Positions 9,045-21,111 are shown, counted from the first letter of the stretch. The stretch: DNA of 64,000 nt from Frischella japonica (GCF_014489845.1 NZ_JABURY010000016.1:62001-126000); one strand, 5' to 3'. Notes: generated by a model from the letters alone, not told the origin. Numbers and translations are program-made.

Positions 9045-9058
9045 TTTATCTTGCTCAA
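9028..9058. terminator. Bidirectional terminator between argR and nudC
   Basis: A 10-bp perfect inverted repeat TTGAGCAAGA / TCTTGCTCAA with an 11-base loop overlaps the argR stop and lies eight bases from the nudC stop. The genes converge, so the hairpin can serve both. Confidence 0.65.
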
Positions 9059-9065
9059 TCTTTCG

Positions 9066-9860
9066 TTACTTGTCATGCTCTTCGTATTGACGACAAAGTA
9101 CAATGGTATCTTCAATTAAACGTCTAGCAACAGTACCATATTCTGGTATTTTAGGTAGCTGACTATAGTGATACCAATCTGCTGTAACTAATTCATTAGA
9201 ATCAATATTGATCTCGCCATAATCGTAATCTGCCATAAAAGCCAACATCATCGAATTAGGAAATGGCCATGGTTGCGATGTAACATAACGAATATTTTTA
9301 ATATGAAGCTGTGATTCTTCATAAACTTCCCGCTCTACAGCTTGTTCGATTGTCTCACCGACTTCAACAAATCCTGCCAATACAGTGAAGAGATTATCCT
9401 GATTATGCCGAGTATGTTTTGCCAACAGAATTTTATCATTATTACGTATAGCAACAATTATTGACGGTGAAATTTGGGGATAATAGCGTTGCTGACAATT
9501 AGAACATAAACAACACCATTCCGTTTTACTTAAATACATTTCATGACCACAACACCCACAAAATTTGTGTGAACTGAAAAATTCGGCAAGTTGTACCGCT
9601 CTTCCAGCCAATAAAAATAACGTTTGATCTGAACTACTCAGTAATGTGCGAATCGAGCTCATATTCTGTGGCATATTTTGGCAAACTAACCATGCCGATT
9701 GACCTTGCCATTCACCAATTGCTAATGCTTTTTTATTAGTTAATCCAAACTGACTAGCTAGCCCCATTGGAACTTCGCCATTAGGTAGCCATAGACGTCC
9801 ATAATGACTAATAAACCAGTAACCTTGCTCTTTCCCTGTTAATTCAAATTGTGGTTGCAT
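9066..9860 (-). CDS. nudC: NAD(+)/NADH diphosphatase (Nudix), RNA NAD-decapping
   Basis: A 264-residue NudC. It hydrolyses NAD(H) to NMN(H) and AMP and removes NAD caps from RNA. A four-cysteine zinc ribbon (CGCCGHE then CCLCSNC) lies near residues 100-125. The Nudix box follows ([20 protein letters not shown]), with the usual glycine near its end replaced by glutamine. The NudC-specific SQPWPFPNS motif lies just after it and selects NADH. The gene is convergent with argR. Confidence 0.93.
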   Translation of the reverse strand: MQPQFELTGKEQGYWFISHYGRLWLPNGEVPMGLASQFGLTNKKALAIGEWQGQSAWLVCQNMPQNMSSIRTLLSSSDQTLFLLAGRAVQLAEFFSSHKFCGCCGHEMYLSKTEWCCLCSNCQQRYYPQISPSIIVAIRNNDKILLAKHTRHNQDNLFTVLAGFVEVGETIEQAVEREVYEESQLHIKNIRYVTSQPWPFPNSMMLAFMADYDYGEINIDSNELVTADWYHYSQLPKIPEYGTVARRLIEDTIVLCRQYEEHDK

Positions 9861-9950
9861 GACATTTATTATCTCTTATATTTATTATGGTTAACATAAC
9901 CTACATTATTTTTCGGTAGGTTATAAATGATAAGACTAAATCACTAAAAA

Positions 9951-9976
9951 TTAAGGCAGAATTCACTCTGCCTTAA
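9951..9976 (-). terminator. Terminator of the rpmH-rnpA-yidD-yidC operon
   Basis: A 10-bp stem TTAAGGCAGA / TCTGCCTTAA with a six-base loop lies eight bases beyond the yidC stop, and on the minus strand it runs into TTTTTAG. Confidence 0.82.
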
Positions 9977-9983
9977 ATATTTA

Positions 9984-11609
9984 CTATTTTTTCTTTCTCT
10001 CATGAAGCCCTTTCTTTTCGAGCTCCCAGTAAATGATCCTTTGTTGTACGATTGTAAATAAATTACTCACAATATAGTATACAACTAATCCGGACGGGAA
10101 CCATAAGAAAAACACTGTAAAAATAACCGGCATAAACGTCATTATTTTCTGCTGCATTGGATCCGTTACCGTTGTCGGTGACATTTTTTGGATTAAATAC
10201 ATAGTCAATCCCATAATTAATGGCAGAATATAATAAGGATCTTGTGCCGATAAATCATTAATCCATAACATAAATGGTGCATGACGTAATTCTACCGTAT
10301 TACCTAACATATAAAATAAAGATAAGAAAATTGGCATTTGAATGATAACAGGCAAACAACCACCTAATGGGTTCACTTTTTCTTGACGATAAAGCTCCAT
10401 TGTTTCCTGCCCGACTTTTTTATGGTCATCGCCATAACGTTCCTTCAAGGCTTGTAAACGTGGTTGTAATAACTTCATTTTTGCTAATGAACGATATTGC
10501 GTACGTGTTAATGGGAATAAAATACCACGCACAATAAACGTAATAATAATAATTGCAACACCCCAGTTAGAAACAAATCCTTGAATAAGTTTTAACAAAT
10601 GGAATAGCGGTTGCGATAAAAACCATAACCACCCATAATCAACGATTAAATCTAAATGTTGCGCGGTTTGTTGAAGTTCGTTCTGTAATTCAGGACCTAG
10701 CCATAATTTCGCTTTTATGGTTTGCTGAGCGCCACTAGCTATAGTGGTATATTCCCCTCTAAAACCAACAGTCGCTTGCGTATTATTATTTGTTGCTCGT
10801 GTATAAAGTAGATTTTCTTGATCTTGGGTTGGGATCCAAGCAGAAGCAAAATAGTGTTGTAACATCGCAATCCAACCGGTTTGCGTTTTGATTGATAAGT
10901 TTTCATCTTTGATATCATCAAAACTATATTTGCTGTAATTTGTGCTTGAGCTAGAGTAAGCTGCTCCACGGAAAACACTTAGCCCTAAACCACTGCCACC
11001 TTCAGATACTGCATCATGTGGTAAGTCTATGGTTTGCTTCAATTGACCATACATAGCTACTTCAATCGGTGCCGCACTTTGATTGTTAATTTCATAACTC
11101 ACATCAATGGCATAATCGCCGCGTTTTAAAGTATATACTTTGGTATATGTGATGCCATCTTTAACGTAAGTTAGTGGAACACGCAATTCATTTTGTCCAT
11201 CAGCTAATACATATTCATCTTGCTGAGTTTGATAAAGCGGTCGTGAAGCTTTATTTGCATTATCAGGACCATCATTACCAGTTAAACCACTTTCAGCGAT
11301 ATAAACAAAATCCGGTTTTGCTGTTAGTAACTGGAATGGTGTATGAGAATCGAGAGATTGATCATACTTTAACAATTCGGCTGATTGCACATCACCGCCA
11401 TAAGTATTAACTTTTAAAGACAGTACATCAGATTTAATAGTAATGCTTTTAGCGGTCGTATTCACTGAAACTGAATCATTGTTTATTATTTGTTCGGTTA
11501 ATTGATTTTCTATTTTTGGCTTTGGCGCATGATCCCGCTCCCAAGCTTGCCAAATTAAAAAAGAAACAGTGAGGAATGCAATAAGTAAAATATTACGTTT
11601 AGCTGCCAT
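9984..11609 (-). CDS. yidC: Membrane protein insertase YidC
   Basis: A 541-residue Oxa1/YidC/Alb3 insertase of the inner membrane, which inserts proteins alone or with SecYEG. The N-terminal signal-anchor helix ([17 protein letters not shown]) is followed by the large periplasmic beta domain (about residues 50-340). The five-helix core then begins at [23 protein letters not shown], which contains the conserved arginine of the hydrophilic groove. The C-terminus is basic. Its first codons overlap yidD by 11 bases. The usual neighbour mnmE does not follow; nudC does. Confidence 0.96.
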   Translation of the reverse strand: MAAKRNILLIAFLTVSFLIWQAWERDHAPKPKIENQLTEQIINNDSVSVNTTAKSITIKSDVLSLKVNTYGGDVQSAELLKYDQSLDSHTPFQLLTAKPDFVYIAESGLTGNDGPDNANKASRPLYQTQQDEYVLADGQNELRVPLTYVKDGITYTKVYTLKRGDYAIDVSYEINNQSAAPIEVAMYGQLKQTIDLPHDAVSEGGSGLGLSVFRGAAYSSSSTNYSKYSFDDIKDENLSIKTQTGWIAMLQHYFASAWIPTQDQENLLYTRATNNNTQATVGFRGEYTTIASGAQQTIKAKLWLGPELQNELQQTAQHLDLIVDYGWLWFLSQPLFHLLKLIQGFVSNWGVAIIIITFIVRGILFPLTRTQYRSLAKMKLLQPRLQALKERYGDDHKKVGQETMELYRQEKVNPLGGCLPVIIQMPIFLSLFYMLGNTVELRHAPFMLWINDLSAQDPYYILPLIMGLTMYLIQKMSPTTVTDPMQQKIMTFMPVIFTVFFLWFPSGLVVYYIVSNLFTIVQQRIIYWELEKKGLHERKKK

Positions 11610-11916
11610 TAGTTTTTTTCTCTATCATGTTCGATTTAGGTGGAACTGGATCTTCGCCACCATCATTTAAAGGATGACATTTTAATACACGTTTCAAAGT
11701 TAGCCAACTTCCTTTTACCAATCCAAAACGTTTAAATGCAATAATAGCATATTGAGAACATGTTGGAGTAAAGCGACAATGTGGTCCGAGTAACGGACTG
11801 ATAAAATGCTGATAACAACGAATAAGTATTATAAAGCAATTTGCTAAGCATAAATTAATTTGCGATAAAATAAAACTCAGCTTTTGTTTTGTTGAATGGA
11901 AAGGAGACGTTGCCAT
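11599..11916 (-). CDS. yidD: Membrane protein insertion efficiency factor YidD
   Basis: A 105-residue YidD. The family core is complete: [19 protein letters not shown], then [16 protein letters not shown], then [21 protein letters not shown]. The protein is thought to lie on the inner membrane by an amphipathic helix and help YidC-dependent insertion. It overlaps rnpA by 40 bases and yidC by 11, the compressed arrangement typical of this operon. Confidence 0.94.
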   Translation of the reverse strand: MATSPFHSTKQKLSFILSQINLCLANCFIILIRCYQHFISPLLGPHCRFTPTCSQYAIIAFKRFGLVKGSWLTLKRVLKCHPLNDGGEDPVPPKSNMIEKKTNGS

Positions 11917-12242
11917 AATTTATCTAATATCGTTCGAATTTCTTTATTATCTAACGCTACAGCAGCAGTTCGAGCCATAACCACAATGTCAACAGCAGGA
12001 ATTTGTTTTTGTTTCAATCGAAAATCTTCCCTAACCACTCTTTTTAAACGATTTCGTTCATGAGCTCGTTTAACTTGTTTTTTTGCAATAGCAAAACCTA
12101 ACCGAGGGTGATCAATATCATTTTTTCTAAACACAAAAGTGATATAAGGGGAGCCAACTCTTAGTGATTGACTAAAAACATGGTTAAAATGGTTGGGAGT
12201 TAACAAACGTAACTCCCGTTCAAAGGAGAGTTGATTAATCAC
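11877..12242 (-). CDS. rnpA: Ribonuclease P protein component
   Basis: A 121-residue basic protein subunit of RNase P, which with M1 RNA trims the 5' leader of pre-tRNAs. The RNR signature is visible ([22 protein letters not shown], about residues 53-74), with the preceding LGFAIAKK strand. The start is GTG at 12242, 12 bases after the rpmH stop. The C-terminus overlaps yidD. Confidence 0.95.
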   Translation of the reverse strand: MINQLSFERELRLLTPNHFNHVFSQSLRVGSPYITFVFRKNDIDHPRLGFAIAKKQVKRAHERNRLKRVVREDFRLKQKQIPAVDIVVMARTAAVALDNKEIRTILDKLWQRLLSIQQNKS

Positions 12243-12253
12243 TCAACTTTATA

Positions 12254-12400
<147 letters not shown>

Positions 12401-12470
12401 TTATACCTAAATCTAATTTTATTAAATTGGCAGATGTAAAATCCACCCTAATTACCTAAAAGAGGTCGGA

Positions 12471-12499
12471 ATTATAGAGATAAATTAGCTAATAGTCAA
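12471..12499 (-). promoter_or_regulatory. Near-consensus sigma-70 promoter for rpmH
   Basis: On the minus strand TTGACT (12494-12499), a 17-base spacer and TATAAT (12471-12476) lie about 75 bases before the rpmH start. Only one base differs from consensus, in keeping with a strongly expressed ribosomal-protein operon. Confidence 0.85.
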
Positions 12500-12552
12500 T
12501 GCACTTTATCGCTTTTGCTGAGATATTCAATGAAATTATCTGGTCAAATCGA

Positions 12553-13473
12553 TTAAGATATTGACTCATTTTTATTTGCCAAAACATTCACGACTTTCCC
12601 ATTATGCCTATCTAATAATAATTTCGCATTGCATGCATCGAGATCCATTAAGAGCATAATAATTGCCGTTTTGCAATGTCGCTTACATTGTTCTAAGGCT
12701 TTAATCGCTTGCTCACGTGAACAATCGGTTGCTTGCATCACAATATTGATTTGTCTTTCAACCAATTTGGCATTAGTTGCTTCAACATCAACCATTAAAT
12801 TACCAAAAACTTTACCGATTTTGATCATACTCGCTGTCGTTAACATATTAAGAACCATCTTTTGTGCTGTACCGGCTTTCATTCGTGATGAACCTGTAAT
12901 AACTTCAGCACCTACCACTGGTGTAATAGCAATATCAGCTAAAGAAATCATTTGAGCATTGGGATTACAGCAAAGGCTGATTACCATTGCTCCTTGTTTT
13001 TTTGCGTATTTCATTGCACCAATTACGTATGGCGTTCTGCCACTAGCAGCAATACCAACTAAAATATCATTATTACTAAAATTAATCGATTGCAGATCAG
13101 CTTGGCCTTGTTCTGGTTTATCTTCAATGTTTTCAACTGCCTTAAACACAGCCGATGCCCCCCCGGCAATAATTCCGATCACTTGTTCAGGTGAAGTACC
13201 ATAAGTAGGAGGACACTCACTTGCATCTAAAATACCTAAACGACCTGAAGTACCTGCACCGATATAGATAAGTCGACCATGTTTGGCAAAGGTTGCCACA
13301 ATATGTTCAACCGCTTGAGCAATATACGGTAAGACTTTTTCAACTGCTAAGGCCACTGTTTTATCTTCATTATTAATCACTTTTAAGATATCAAGTGTTG
13401 CAAGTTGATCAATATTTTGGCTAACTGAATTACAACTTTCCGTTACCATTTTGGATAAATCTAAATATGGCAT
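12553..13473 (-). CDS. murQ: N-acetylmuramic acid 6-phosphate etherase
   Basis: A 306-residue SIS-domain lyase that cleaves the lactyl ether of MurNAc-6-phosphate to GlcNAc-6-phosphate in peptidoglycan recycling. The SIS phosphosugar site is clear ([25 protein letters not shown] near residues 65-90), as is the family block [28 protein letters not shown]. No murP or anmK lies next to it. It occupies the place where dnaA usually stands beside rpmH. Confidence 0.94.
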   Translation of the reverse strand: MPYLDLSKMVTESCNSVSQNIDQLATLDILKVINNEDKTVALAVEKVLPYIAQAVEHIVATFAKHGRLIYIGAGTSGRLGILDASECPPTYGTSPEQVIGIIAGGASAVFKAVENIEDKPEQGQADLQSINFSNNDILVGIAASGRTPYVIGAMKYAKKQGAMVISLCCNPNAQMISLADIAITPVVGAEVITGSSRMKAGTAQKMVLNMLTTASMIKIGKVFGNLMVDVEATNAKLVERQINIVMQATDCSREQAIKALEQCKRHCKTAIIMLLMDLDACNAKLLLDRHNGKVVNVLANKNESIS

Positions 13474-13532
13474 AAAAAAACCTATAAACAGAGATTATTA
13501 TGATAAAATTGTGTATCAACAACGATGTACAA

Positions 13533-14711
13533 TTATTGTTTGTTTTGCCAAATCCATAGCAAAGTAATCACAAATGCAAATAATATCCCAAAGCACGCAC
13601 CAATCCAAATCGTCGAAATATCTAATGCCACAGTTAATGAGTAAACGCCTAACATCACCATCATTGAACTATATTCACTAAAATTTTGTACGGAAATCGC
13701 ACTTCCAGCCCCTACTGTTTGTTTACCTAAATGTTGTAATAATGCATTAAGCGGAACTAGGAAAAATCCACCAAACATACCGATAGTAACCAGTAAAATA
13801 TAAGACGTAACCATGGTTGACTGAATACTAAAACACGTTACAACAATACCCATTAAAATTCCTGCTGGAATACAGCGTACGGTATTATTAAGACTAATGA
13901 ATTTTGCCGCAAGTCCGGCTCCCAAAACAATTCCTACTGAAACAACAGCATTGAGAATTGTAGGTGTTTTATTATCTGTGATTCCCAAAACGAGTGGTAC
14001 CCAATCAATTAATAAAAAACGTAATGTTACACCTGCGCCCCAAAATAAACTGGTTCCAAGTAAAGTCATTCTCGCTAAGGGTTGACTATATAAATTTTGA
14101 ACGCCAGCAATAAAATTTTTAAACATATACCCAAAATGCCAAGATGTATCTTTTTTCGCTGCTGGGAGTTTAGGTATAAATAAATTAGCAATCATAGCAA
14201 TGACAAACACTATCACACAAGTTATTAATGAAGCGATGACATTAAGATCGGCAATATAACCACCGGCAACACTGCCTAACAAAATAGCGGCAATGGTAGA
14301 AGCTTCAATTAAACCATTTGCTTTTACTAAATTATCACCACTCGTTAATTCACCTAAGATGCCATATTTAGCGGGAGAGTAACCGGCGGCTCCAATTCCG
14401 ACAATCACATAACCAATAAATGGATTTATCCCCACGCAGATAATTGCTGCACCCATAAATTTTAGACTATTTGCTATTAGCATTACACGACCTTTAGAAA
14501 ACCGATCGGCAATTTGCCCCACAAAGGGTGCTGTTATAATAAAAGCAATGACAAAAACCATTTGTAAAACCGGTTTACTCCAATCAGGATATTGTAGTTG
14601 CTTCAATAAAGCGAGAATTGCAAAAAGTAATGCATTATCACTAAATGCTGAGAAAAATTGCGCCAATAACGTCGCAACCATACCACGGGTTAATAATTTT
14701 TGATTAGTCAT
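13533..14711 (-). CDS. lplT: Lysophospholipid transporter LplT
   Basis: A 392-residue, twelve-helix MFS protein matching LplT ([22 protein letters not shown] at the start; [14 protein letters not shown]-type motif present as [16 protein letters not shown]). It flips lysophospholipids across the inner membrane so that Aas can re-acylate them. The ATG at 14711 is preferred because GGAG ends five bases upstream; the in-frame GTG at 14717 overlaps that site. It follows aas by 68 bases. In E. coli the order is lplT then aas; here it is reversed. Confidence 0.92.
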   Translation of the reverse strand: MTNQKLLTRGMVATLLAQFFSAFSDNALLFAILALLKQLQYPDWSKPVLQMVFVIAFIITAPFVGQIADRFSKGRVMLIANSLKFMGAAIICVGINPFIGYVIVGIGAAGYSPAKYGILGELTSGDNLVKANGLIEASTIAAILLGSVAGGYIADLNVIASLITCVIVFVIAMIANLFIPKLPAAKKDTSWHFGYMFKNFIAGVQNLYSQPLARMTLLGTSLFWGAGVTLRFLLIDWVPLVLGITDNKTPTILNAVVSVGIVLGAGLAAKFISLNNTVRCIPAGILMGIVVTCFSIQSTMVTSYILLVTIGMFGGFFLVPLNALLQHLGKQTVGAGSAISVQNFSEYSSMMVMLGVYSLTVALDISTIWIGACFGILFAFVITLLWIWQNKQ

Positions 14712-14779
14712 AACCACTCCTAATTAGCCGTCATGCTAATACGACATAACGACTAATATTGAGATTAGATTTAAATATC

Positions 14780-16924
14780 TTAATTAACTTCTATCATTTT
14801 TTGTAACGTAACAAAATCAATCTTGCCCGTTCCAAGTAGTGGTAATTGTTTGATGATCCGAATATCACGAGGTACTGCTATAGCAGGAATACCCAACGTT
14901 TGCGCAGCTTGGGATAGTTTTTCTCGGGATAAATTTTCTGATGTAGTAAATAAAACGATTGCCTCACCTTTTGCTGAATCATGTTTAATCGTTGCGCCAT
15001 GCATTGCGGTTGCATCCACTGCTTTTGCAATCGCTTCAACGCTTTCCAGCGACACCATTTCACCTGCAATTTTCGCAAAACGTTTTAATCGTCCTTTAAT
15101 TGAAATAAAACCGTTATTATCAATATCAACAATATCCCCCGTATCATACCAACCACGGCATACCTTTCCATCATTATCAATTGCCGTTGGTACGACTAAC
15201 TGTCCAGGATTATCTACTAATAAGTATCCTTTCATGATGTTAGGACCTTGTAATTGCAGTCGTCCTCCTTGCTCAATGCCAGGGATTTTAATTAATCGGG
15301 TGATAATACCAGGTAAAGGTCGGCCAACAGTTCCTTCTTTGTAAGCCATTGGCACATTTAAGGCTACAACTGGCGCACATTCCGTAACCCCATAACCTTC
15401 CAGAATTCGAATACCAAATTTAGTTTTCCAAATTTCTTTGATACTGTCGGCCAACTTTTCGGCACCCGCTACTACATAACGTAAGCGCATAAAATCATAA
15501 GGGTGAGCATAACGAGCATAATTTGCTAAAAATGTCGGTGTACCAAATAATACCGTACAGTTTTGATCGTAAATGATTTCGGGCACCATTTTATAATGTA
15601 AAGGATTAGGGTAAAGAAAGGTTTTACTGCCTGAAAATACCGGTAACAACAATCCAGCTGTCAGACCAAAAGCATGAAATAAGGGTAATGCCGACATAAA
15701 ACGATCGCTTGGCATCGGATCAATCACACTACGAATTTGTTCAACATTTGCCAGTAAACTAGCATGAGAATGCACCACACCTTTGGGATTTCCTTCTGAA
15801 CCAGAGGTAAATAAAACTATCGCTTCATCATTACAATCTTGGGAACGTTTGAGCAAACGAGGAATAAATTGATGGAGAATTACCCATAATTTATCTGAAA
15901 CAGTTAATGAATCTTTTAAATCCTCAAGAAAATACCATTTAACACCTTTGATTTCCTCAAGCAGATTGTCGATTTTTCCTTTAATTAAAAATTTTCGGGA
16001 AGTGATTATAGTTTTAATTTCAGCCGCTTCAACAGCACAATTTAAACCTTTTTCCCCTGCCGTATAATTTAACATGGCCGGAATACGATGCTTTAATGAT
16101 AATGCTAAAATTGTCGAAACACTAATCACTGCATTAGGTAATAAGACGCCAACTCTTTCGTTTTTTTGGCTAATTTTTTCAATAATGCAACTCATCCCTA
16201 ATGTTTGTTGTAATAATTTACGGTATGATAATTGCTTAGTGGTTGGATCTTGCATCACATAAGAACTTGCCCCATATCGTGCTTGGGCCTCTAAAAAGGC
16301 ATTAAATAGCGTTAATTTAGGCCGACTTTCCATCCTGGCTTCCATCATAATCTGATGTAATTTTTCACCGGCGATATAACGACGTTCACTTGCTTTAGCA
16401 ACATCTGGCATAGCAATATGTTTCGGTTCTAATACATGAATGATAATTTTAGGAAATAAACGGCGTTTAAACACCCCCTTTAAGCGACTGGTAAGTGTAA
16501 ATTCAGCGCCTTCAATCCAAACCGGAACAATAGTCGCATTTGATTTTGCCGCAACAAAAGCAGCACCATCATAAATTTTCATTAGCGAACCGGTAATGGT
16601 GATTCGACCTTCTGGAAAAACAACAATAGGCCGACCTTTAGCGATTTCTCGTACTAATTTTTTTATTGCCATAGGTTTAGTCGGATCCATTGGCACAAAA
16701 TCGACAAAACGTTTTGCCAATTTCACCAACCAATGATCAATATAACCAGAATAAATTGCAAAAACTGGACGTACCGGCAAAAATACCCCTAATAAAATAC
16801 CATCCAGAAAAGAAACATGATTTGAAGTAATAAGAATTTTTTCGTTATTGAAATGATTAAGATTACCTTTAACTTGAACCTGAAAAAGGAATTTTAAAAT
16901 GATTTTGATTATCTTAAATACCAT
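14780..16924 (-). CDS. aas: Bifunctional 2-acyl-GPE acyltransferase / acyl-ACP synthetase Aas
   Basis: A 714-residue inner-membrane protein. Residues 1-200 are a PlsC-like acyltransferase with the catalytic SNHVSFLDG (NHxxxxD) and FPEGRIT motifs. From about 230 on is an adenylating (ANL) domain with the P-loop [13 protein letters not shown], the YGVTECAP motif, the YDTGD motif and a C-terminal TGKIDFV lysine. The protein activates fatty acid to acyl-ACP and transfers it to lysophosphatidylethanolamine supplied by LplT. It is transcribed just ahead of lplT. Confidence 0.94.
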   Translation of the reverse strand: MVFKIIKIILKFLFQVQVKGNLNHFNNEKILITSNHVSFLDGILLGVFLPVRPVFAIYSGYIDHWLVKLAKRFVDFVPMDPTKPMAIKKLVREIAKGRPIVVFPEGRITITGSLMKIYDGAAFVAAKSNATIVPVWIEGAEFTLTSRLKGVFKRRLFPKIIIHVLEPKHIAMPDVAKASERRYIAGEKLHQIMMEARMESRPKLTLFNAFLEAQARYGASSYVMQDPTTKQLSYRKLLQQTLGMSCIIEKISQKNERVGVLLPNAVISVSTILALSLKHRIPAMLNYTAGEKGLNCAVEAAEIKTIITSRKFLIKGKIDNLLEEIKGVKWYFLEDLKDSLTVSDKLWVILHQFIPRLLKRSQDCNDEAIVLFTSGSEGNPKGVVHSHASLLANVEQIRSVIDPMPSDRFMSALPLFHAFGLTAGLLLPVFSGSKTFLYPNPLHYKMVPEIIYDQNCTVLFGTPTFLANYARYAHPYDFMRLRYVVAGAEKLADSIKEIWKTKFGIRILEGYGVTECAPVVALNVPMAYKEGTVGRPLPGIITRLIKIPGIEQGGRLQLQGPNIMKGYLLVDNPGQLVVPTAIDNDGKVCRGWYDTGDIVDIDNNGFISIKGRLKRFAKIAGEMVSLESVEAIAKAVDATAMHGATIKHDSAKGEAIVLFTTSENLSREKLSQAAQTLGIPAIAVPRDIRIIKQLPLLGTGKIDFVTLQKMIEVN

Positions 16925-17361
16925 GAGATGTTCTCAATTTCATGCAACATTGCACATAAACGATAATAAAGATAAAAAAATCCCGATCAAGTATTTTATA
17001 AACGAAAATGGACAAAAACAAACCGAAATTAGCACAATAATAATTCACATGATATCTTAATTAATTGATAAATAAACGAATCATATTAAAATTGTTTTGC
17101 AATTACTTAGCACCTTGTTTGATTAAAATAAAACCTATATTAGTTGCTTTAATAACCTGAAACATTACGAAAGACATCTCGTAAAAGCATAATGAGCTAA
17201 TCATTAGGCAACAAAAAGAATTTATTAAAATGGTAAATACTTACCTGTTGTAAAAATACATAGAGATATCACGTTCAAATTAAATATTTAATCAAAATTA
17301 TTGATAATGAATTTTTATGTTTTTTATTATTTATTTGGGTAAGCTGTTAAAATTTTTAATA
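16925..17361. other. Intergenic region upstream of aas
   Basis: About 440 AT-rich bases between the aas start and the stop of the next minus-strand gene. It must hold the aas promoter. I see no gene or strong hairpin. Confidence 0.4.
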
Positions 17362-17817
17362 TCATTCACAACGATAGGTAAACGTTGCTAAAGAGATTAA
17401 TTGCAGTTTGTCATCAATAAAATGATAATACCGTTTTGCATAACCTTCTTCATCCTCATTAGGATCAGCAGCAATACCAGAAATAATTACCAAGCTACTA
17501 TTTAAACGATAGTCAATTGAAAATTCATTTTGTCCATTCTCATCCTCAATTAAATAAGCATTTGGTAAACCAATAACTTGGTTTGTTAATAAATTTTTTA
17601 TCTCACCACAAATTGCTCCACCACCACATCCATATGTTTTAATTAGATAATGATCAGCAAAATTAGCGTGTTTTATGTGTGATTCAGATGGAACAAGAAA
17701 ACAATCAAAATGAGATCGATTTTTACTTATCTCGGCATAAGAATAACTTACCAAAACTAATAAAATGAAAAAGGAAAATAAAATATTAATAATAGATGCT
17801 TTTATTCTATGAATCAC
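17362..17817 (-). CDS. Small secreted protein of unknown function
   Basis: A 151-residue protein I do not recognise. Residues 1-28 look like a signal peptide (long hydrophobic run then SYSYAE). The mature part is about 120 residues with four cysteines (HFDCF, YGCGGGAICGE and YRCE), which could form two disulfides in the periplasm. A short acidic stretch (DPNEDEEGY) lies near residue 120. It is isolated by long non-coding flanks, so context gives no clue to its role. Confidence 0.6.
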   Translation of the reverse strand: MIHRIKASIINILFSFFILLVLVSYSYAEISKNRSHFDCFLVPSESHIKHANFADHYLIKTYGCGGGAICGEIKNLLTNQVIGLPNAYLIEDENGQNEFSIDYRLNSSLVIISGIAADPNEDEEGYAKRYYHFIDDKLQLISLATFTYRCE

Positions 17818-18213
17818 TTTGTTAATCCCTTTAAAACCGTTTTGACTATATTACATTGGAAAACAATATTGGATAACTATAAATTGATTAATAAGCAAAA
17901 TAATGAGTTTATAACATATAATGAACGAAATGATTATCTTATGATATTTTGAGACAGTTTTAGTCTGATTTCCTTTAATGTTATCTTTTATCATCCGATA
18001 AAAATAATTAAATTCATCATTATTTAAAAATTTATATTTTATCCAATACGTTACAACCGCTTAAAACATTTATAAATAAGAAACCAAATCTTAATTTTAC
18101 CATTCTATTTCATTAAATACGGGATTAAAATAGCAGATAATTTTCTTTAGAATCAATATATTTCCTATAATGGGTTATTAAAAATATGCTGCATTTATTA
18201 TCATATAAGATGC
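17818..18213. other. Intergenic region downstream of feoC
   Basis: About 400 AT-rich bases with no supported gene. A convincing terminator for the feo operon is not visible. Confidence 0.35.
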
Positions 18214-18453
18214 TTAATGATTTCGCATATAAAATAGAAATGCACTCTCACTACAGCTATGGCAATCTGCACATGTTTTATTACCAACACAAACTGATGT
18301 CGTCAGATTTGTAGCCGTCAGTTTCCCCTTTTTGACCCAAAAATCCAACATTTGTATCAGTGCGCTTTCTTTAATGTGAAAATGGCGAGATAAATCTAAT
18401 AAACTCACTCTACCTTTTAATTCAATATACTGGTAAATATCAGTCATTAACAT
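18214..18453 (-). CDS. feoC: FeoC-like [Fe-S]-dependent regulator
   Basis: About 79 residues. The N-terminal part is a winged helix (IYQYIELKGRVSLLDLSRHF, then HIKESALIQMLDFWVKKGK). The C-terminus has four close cysteines (CVGNKTCADCHSC), the pattern that binds an oxygen-sensitive iron-sulfur cluster in FeoC. FeoC binds FeoB's cytoplasmic domain and protects it from proteolysis in related bacteria. The ATG at 18453 is chosen; the frame extends to a TTG at 18459 that lies closer to the ribosome site AAAGAGA. It follows feoB by 80 bases. Confidence 0.8.
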   Translation of the reverse strand: MLMTDIYQYIELKGRVSLLDLSRHFHIKESALIQMLDFWVKKGKLTATNLTTSVCVGNKTCADCHSCSESAFLFYMRNH

Positions 18454-18532
18454 CAGCAATATCTCTTTCGATAAAACATAACCGAATATTATGTTTTATC
18501 TTATATAAAAGTTAATTAAAAAAACAAAAAGA

Positions 18533-20866
18533 TCAACAGCAATGATTTGTATCATTACATTTAGATGAAGCGTTCTTTAACAGGGATGAAGTAAAAATCG
18601 TAAAGCGACCAAGAAATTTCATCAAACCTACAATGATAATGAATAAAAACGCGAGTCCAAGCAACCAATAAATGGCATATTTCGAAACTGTTAATAAATT
18701 AAACTGATAATAGCCCGTAGCACACAACCAAGCAATGAAAAATGTCCACAACGCAACAAAGAACATCCATCGAGTTCCTGCTTCTCGGTAAACCGCGCCT
18801 AATGCTGCTACACACGGAGTATAGAGCAAGATAAAAATTAAATATGCCATTGCAGCAGGCTGAGAACCAAAGGATGAGCTGATTGTACTAATAGTATGAT
18901 CATCCATTGCAAATTCATCTTGCACGCTAGTAATATCTTGCTGGGCTTGAGATAATCCAATAGGATCAAGAAATGAATCAGCCAGTTCAGCTAAATTGTT
19001 GGGTATGGTTAAGCATGCTGCCTTGATGTCATCCAATACATTGCCAGCTGTTTCATCGTGGGGATTTTTACTTCCTTCAATAGCATATAAAGAATTAAGC
19101 GAAGCAATAACCGATTCTTTAGCAAAAATTCCGGTAAAGATACCGACAGTTGCTGGCCAATTTTGTTCACTCACCCCCATTGGCGCAAAAACCGGCGTCA
19201 TTTTTTGACTGACCACAGCCAGTAAAGAGTGCGCTGAATTTTCGTTACCAAATGTTCCGTTTGTGCTTAACGAATTAAGAATACTTAATACGGTCACCAT
19301 TAAAACAATCGCCTTGCCAGCTCGCAAGATAAAACTTTTTAAGCGCTGCCAAGTTAAATGCAACATACTTTTTAAAGTAGGTATGCGATAAACCGGCAGT
19401 TCCATGATAAATGGCGTAATTTCACCTTTTAACAAGGTAAACTTAAGTACAAATCCGGTAATAATGGCAACTAAAATCCCCAGTAAATATAAGATTAATA
19501 CGACTGAAGCGGCATGATTAGGAAAAAAAATCACTGCCAATAACACATATACCGGTAAACGTGCATTACATGACATAAAAGGAATCATACAAATTGACAT
19601 GATCCTATCACGTGTATTTTCTAAGGTTCGCGTTCCCATAATTGCCGGCACGCCACAACCAAAACCAACTAGCATAGGTACAAATGCTTTACCCGGTAGG
19701 CCAATTACTCGCATGCCGCGATCAACAACCATCGCAGCACGCGCTAAATAACCTGAATCTTCTAGAAAGGACAAACAGAAGAACATTGCTGCGATTACTG
19801 GTATAAAACTGGCAACAGTTTGAATACCACTACCAATACCATTGGCTAAAATAACAATTAACCCCTCTGACGCTCCTAAGCTTGCTAAAAGCTGGCTCAA
19901 GCCATCGACAAATATTGCTGCAAATAAGCCATCAAAAAAATCAATGAAAACGGAACCGAATTTAACAGCAATCATAAACATGAAATATAGGATTACTAAA
20001 AAACACGGAACTCCGGTGATACGACCTAACACTATTTTATCGATCTTTGCCGACAAAGAGATACTTGCTTCACGAGGTGTATCAATGACGGTTTTACAAA
20101 CTTGGTCAATAATTTCATAACGACTACTTGCCAAAGCAACATCAACCTCATTATCACACCATCGAGCTAATTCATGTCGACAATGATCAATAGCGGCTAA
20201 TTCTTCCTGATTTAATCTCATATCACGATGATCGATCATGACTTCTAATAATTGCCAACGATTCAGATGCATGAATTGGCTTGATTCTGGGCACATCGTT
20301 AGAAAATTAGTCAGAATAGTTTGCTGCACTGGCGCTAAGGTGGCAACTGCTGAGTAATGATGATCGGGGGATTGAACATAATTTTCAATCGCTTGATACA
20401 GAGATTTTAAACCCTGTTTTTTACTGGCAGAAATAGCGACTACTGGACAGCCTATTAATTTTGTTAATTCTGCTTCATTGATATGCTCACCAAGAGCATC
20501 TAGCGCATCAATCATATTTAAAACAACAATAATGGGCTTGTTTAAATCAATAAGCTGATAAGTTAAATACAAACTTCGCTGTAAATTGGTTGCATCAATG
20601 ATATTAATAATCACATCATTAGATGAGGATAATACATAATCACGGGTTATCATCTCATCTTGTGAGGTGGTTTGACTGTTACTATCAATTGCGTAAGTAC
20701 CAGGTAAATCAATTATCGTGTATTGCTGTTGGTGATAATGAAAAATACCTGTTTTACGTTCAACCGTGACCCCTGGCCAATTACCTACCCGCTGTGTGGC
20801 GCCTGTTAATAAATTAAATAACGTTGTTTTACCACAGTTGGGATTGCCAATTAATGCGATATTCAT
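18533..20866 (-). CDS. feoB: Ferrous iron transporter FeoB
   Basis: A 777-residue inner-membrane Fe(II) permease with an N-terminal G domain. The G1 motif GNPNCGKT is at residues 7-14, G3 is DLPGTYAID, and G4 is NMIDALD. About eight to ten helices follow from residue 280, with the two Gate motifs (FVPMLVGFGCGVPAIMGTR-type and a second near GIFAKESVIASL). The C-terminus ends in a cysteine pair (NHCC). Its ATG shares one base with the feoA stop (TAATG), so the two are translationally coupled. Confidence 0.96.
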   Translation of the reverse strand: MNIALIGNPNCGKTTLFNLLTGATQRVGNWPGVTVERKTGIFHYHQQQYTIIDLPGTYAIDSNSQTTSQDEMITRDYVLSSSNDVIINIIDATNLQRSLYLTYQLIDLNKPIIVVLNMIDALDALGEHINEAELTKLIGCPVVAISASKKQGLKSLYQAIENYVQSPDHHYSAVATLAPVQQTILTNFLTMCPESSQFMHLNRWQLLEVMIDHRDMRLNQEELAAIDHCRHELARWCDNEVDVALASSRYEIIDQVCKTVIDTPREASISLSAKIDKIVLGRITGVPCFLVILYFMFMIAVKFGSVFIDFFDGLFAAIFVDGLSQLLASLGASEGLIVILANGIGSGIQTVASFIPVIAAMFFCLSFLEDSGYLARAAMVVDRGMRVIGLPGKAFVPMLVGFGCGVPAIMGTRTLENTRDRIMSICMIPFMSCNARLPVYVLLAVIFFPNHAASVVLILYLLGILVAIITGFVLKFTLLKGEITPFIMELPVYRIPTLKSMLHLTWQRLKSFILRAGKAIVLMVTVLSILNSLSTNGTFGNENSAHSLLAVVSQKMTPVFAPMGVSEQNWPATVGIFTGIFAKESVIASLNSLYAIEGSKNPHDETAGNVLDDIKAACLTIPNNLAELADSFLDPIGLSQAQQDITSVQDEFAMDDHTISTISSSFGSQPAAMAYLIFILLYTPCVAALGAVYREAGTRWMFFVALWTFFIAWLCATGYYQFNLLTVSKYAIYWLLGLAFLFIIIVGLMKFLGRFTIFTSSLLKNASSKCNDTNHCC

Positions 20867-21111
20867 TAACTCAGTTCCTTTACCACAATTGCTGCTGCTT
20901 CTTTACGACGTAGACTAAGAAAAAATCCCCGCATTTCAATTTCGAGTGGATCGCCTAATGGTGCCGAGCGTACTACTAAAACTTTACAACCTGGCGTAAT
21001 ACCCATTGCTAATAATTTACGGCGAAAAGGTGTTGATTGTGGAAGTAACTTAACTATCACGGCTTGCTTACCATAAGCAAGCTGATCAAGCGTAAGTAGA
21101 GCTGTAACCAT
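20866..21111 (-). CDS. feoA: Ferrous iron transport protein FeoA
   Basis: An 81-residue SH3-like cytosolic protein (LLAMGITPGCKVLVVRSAPLGDPLEIEMRGFFLSLRRKEA), the classic FeoA fold that works with FeoB in Fe(II) uptake. AGGAATTT precedes the ATG. First gene of feoABC. A possible Fur site lies about 35 bases upstream. Confidence 0.94.
   Translation of the reverse strand: MVTALLTLDQLAYGKQAVIVKLLPQSTPFRRKLLAMGITPGCKVLVVRSAPLGDPLEIEMRGFFLSLRRKEAAAIVVKELS

Noticed and set aside
9896-9924. Dyad ATAACCTAC / GTAGGTTAT upstream of nudC
   Set aside because: It has an 11-base loop and no T-tract, and lies next to the real yidC terminator. It may be chance in AT-rich DNA.
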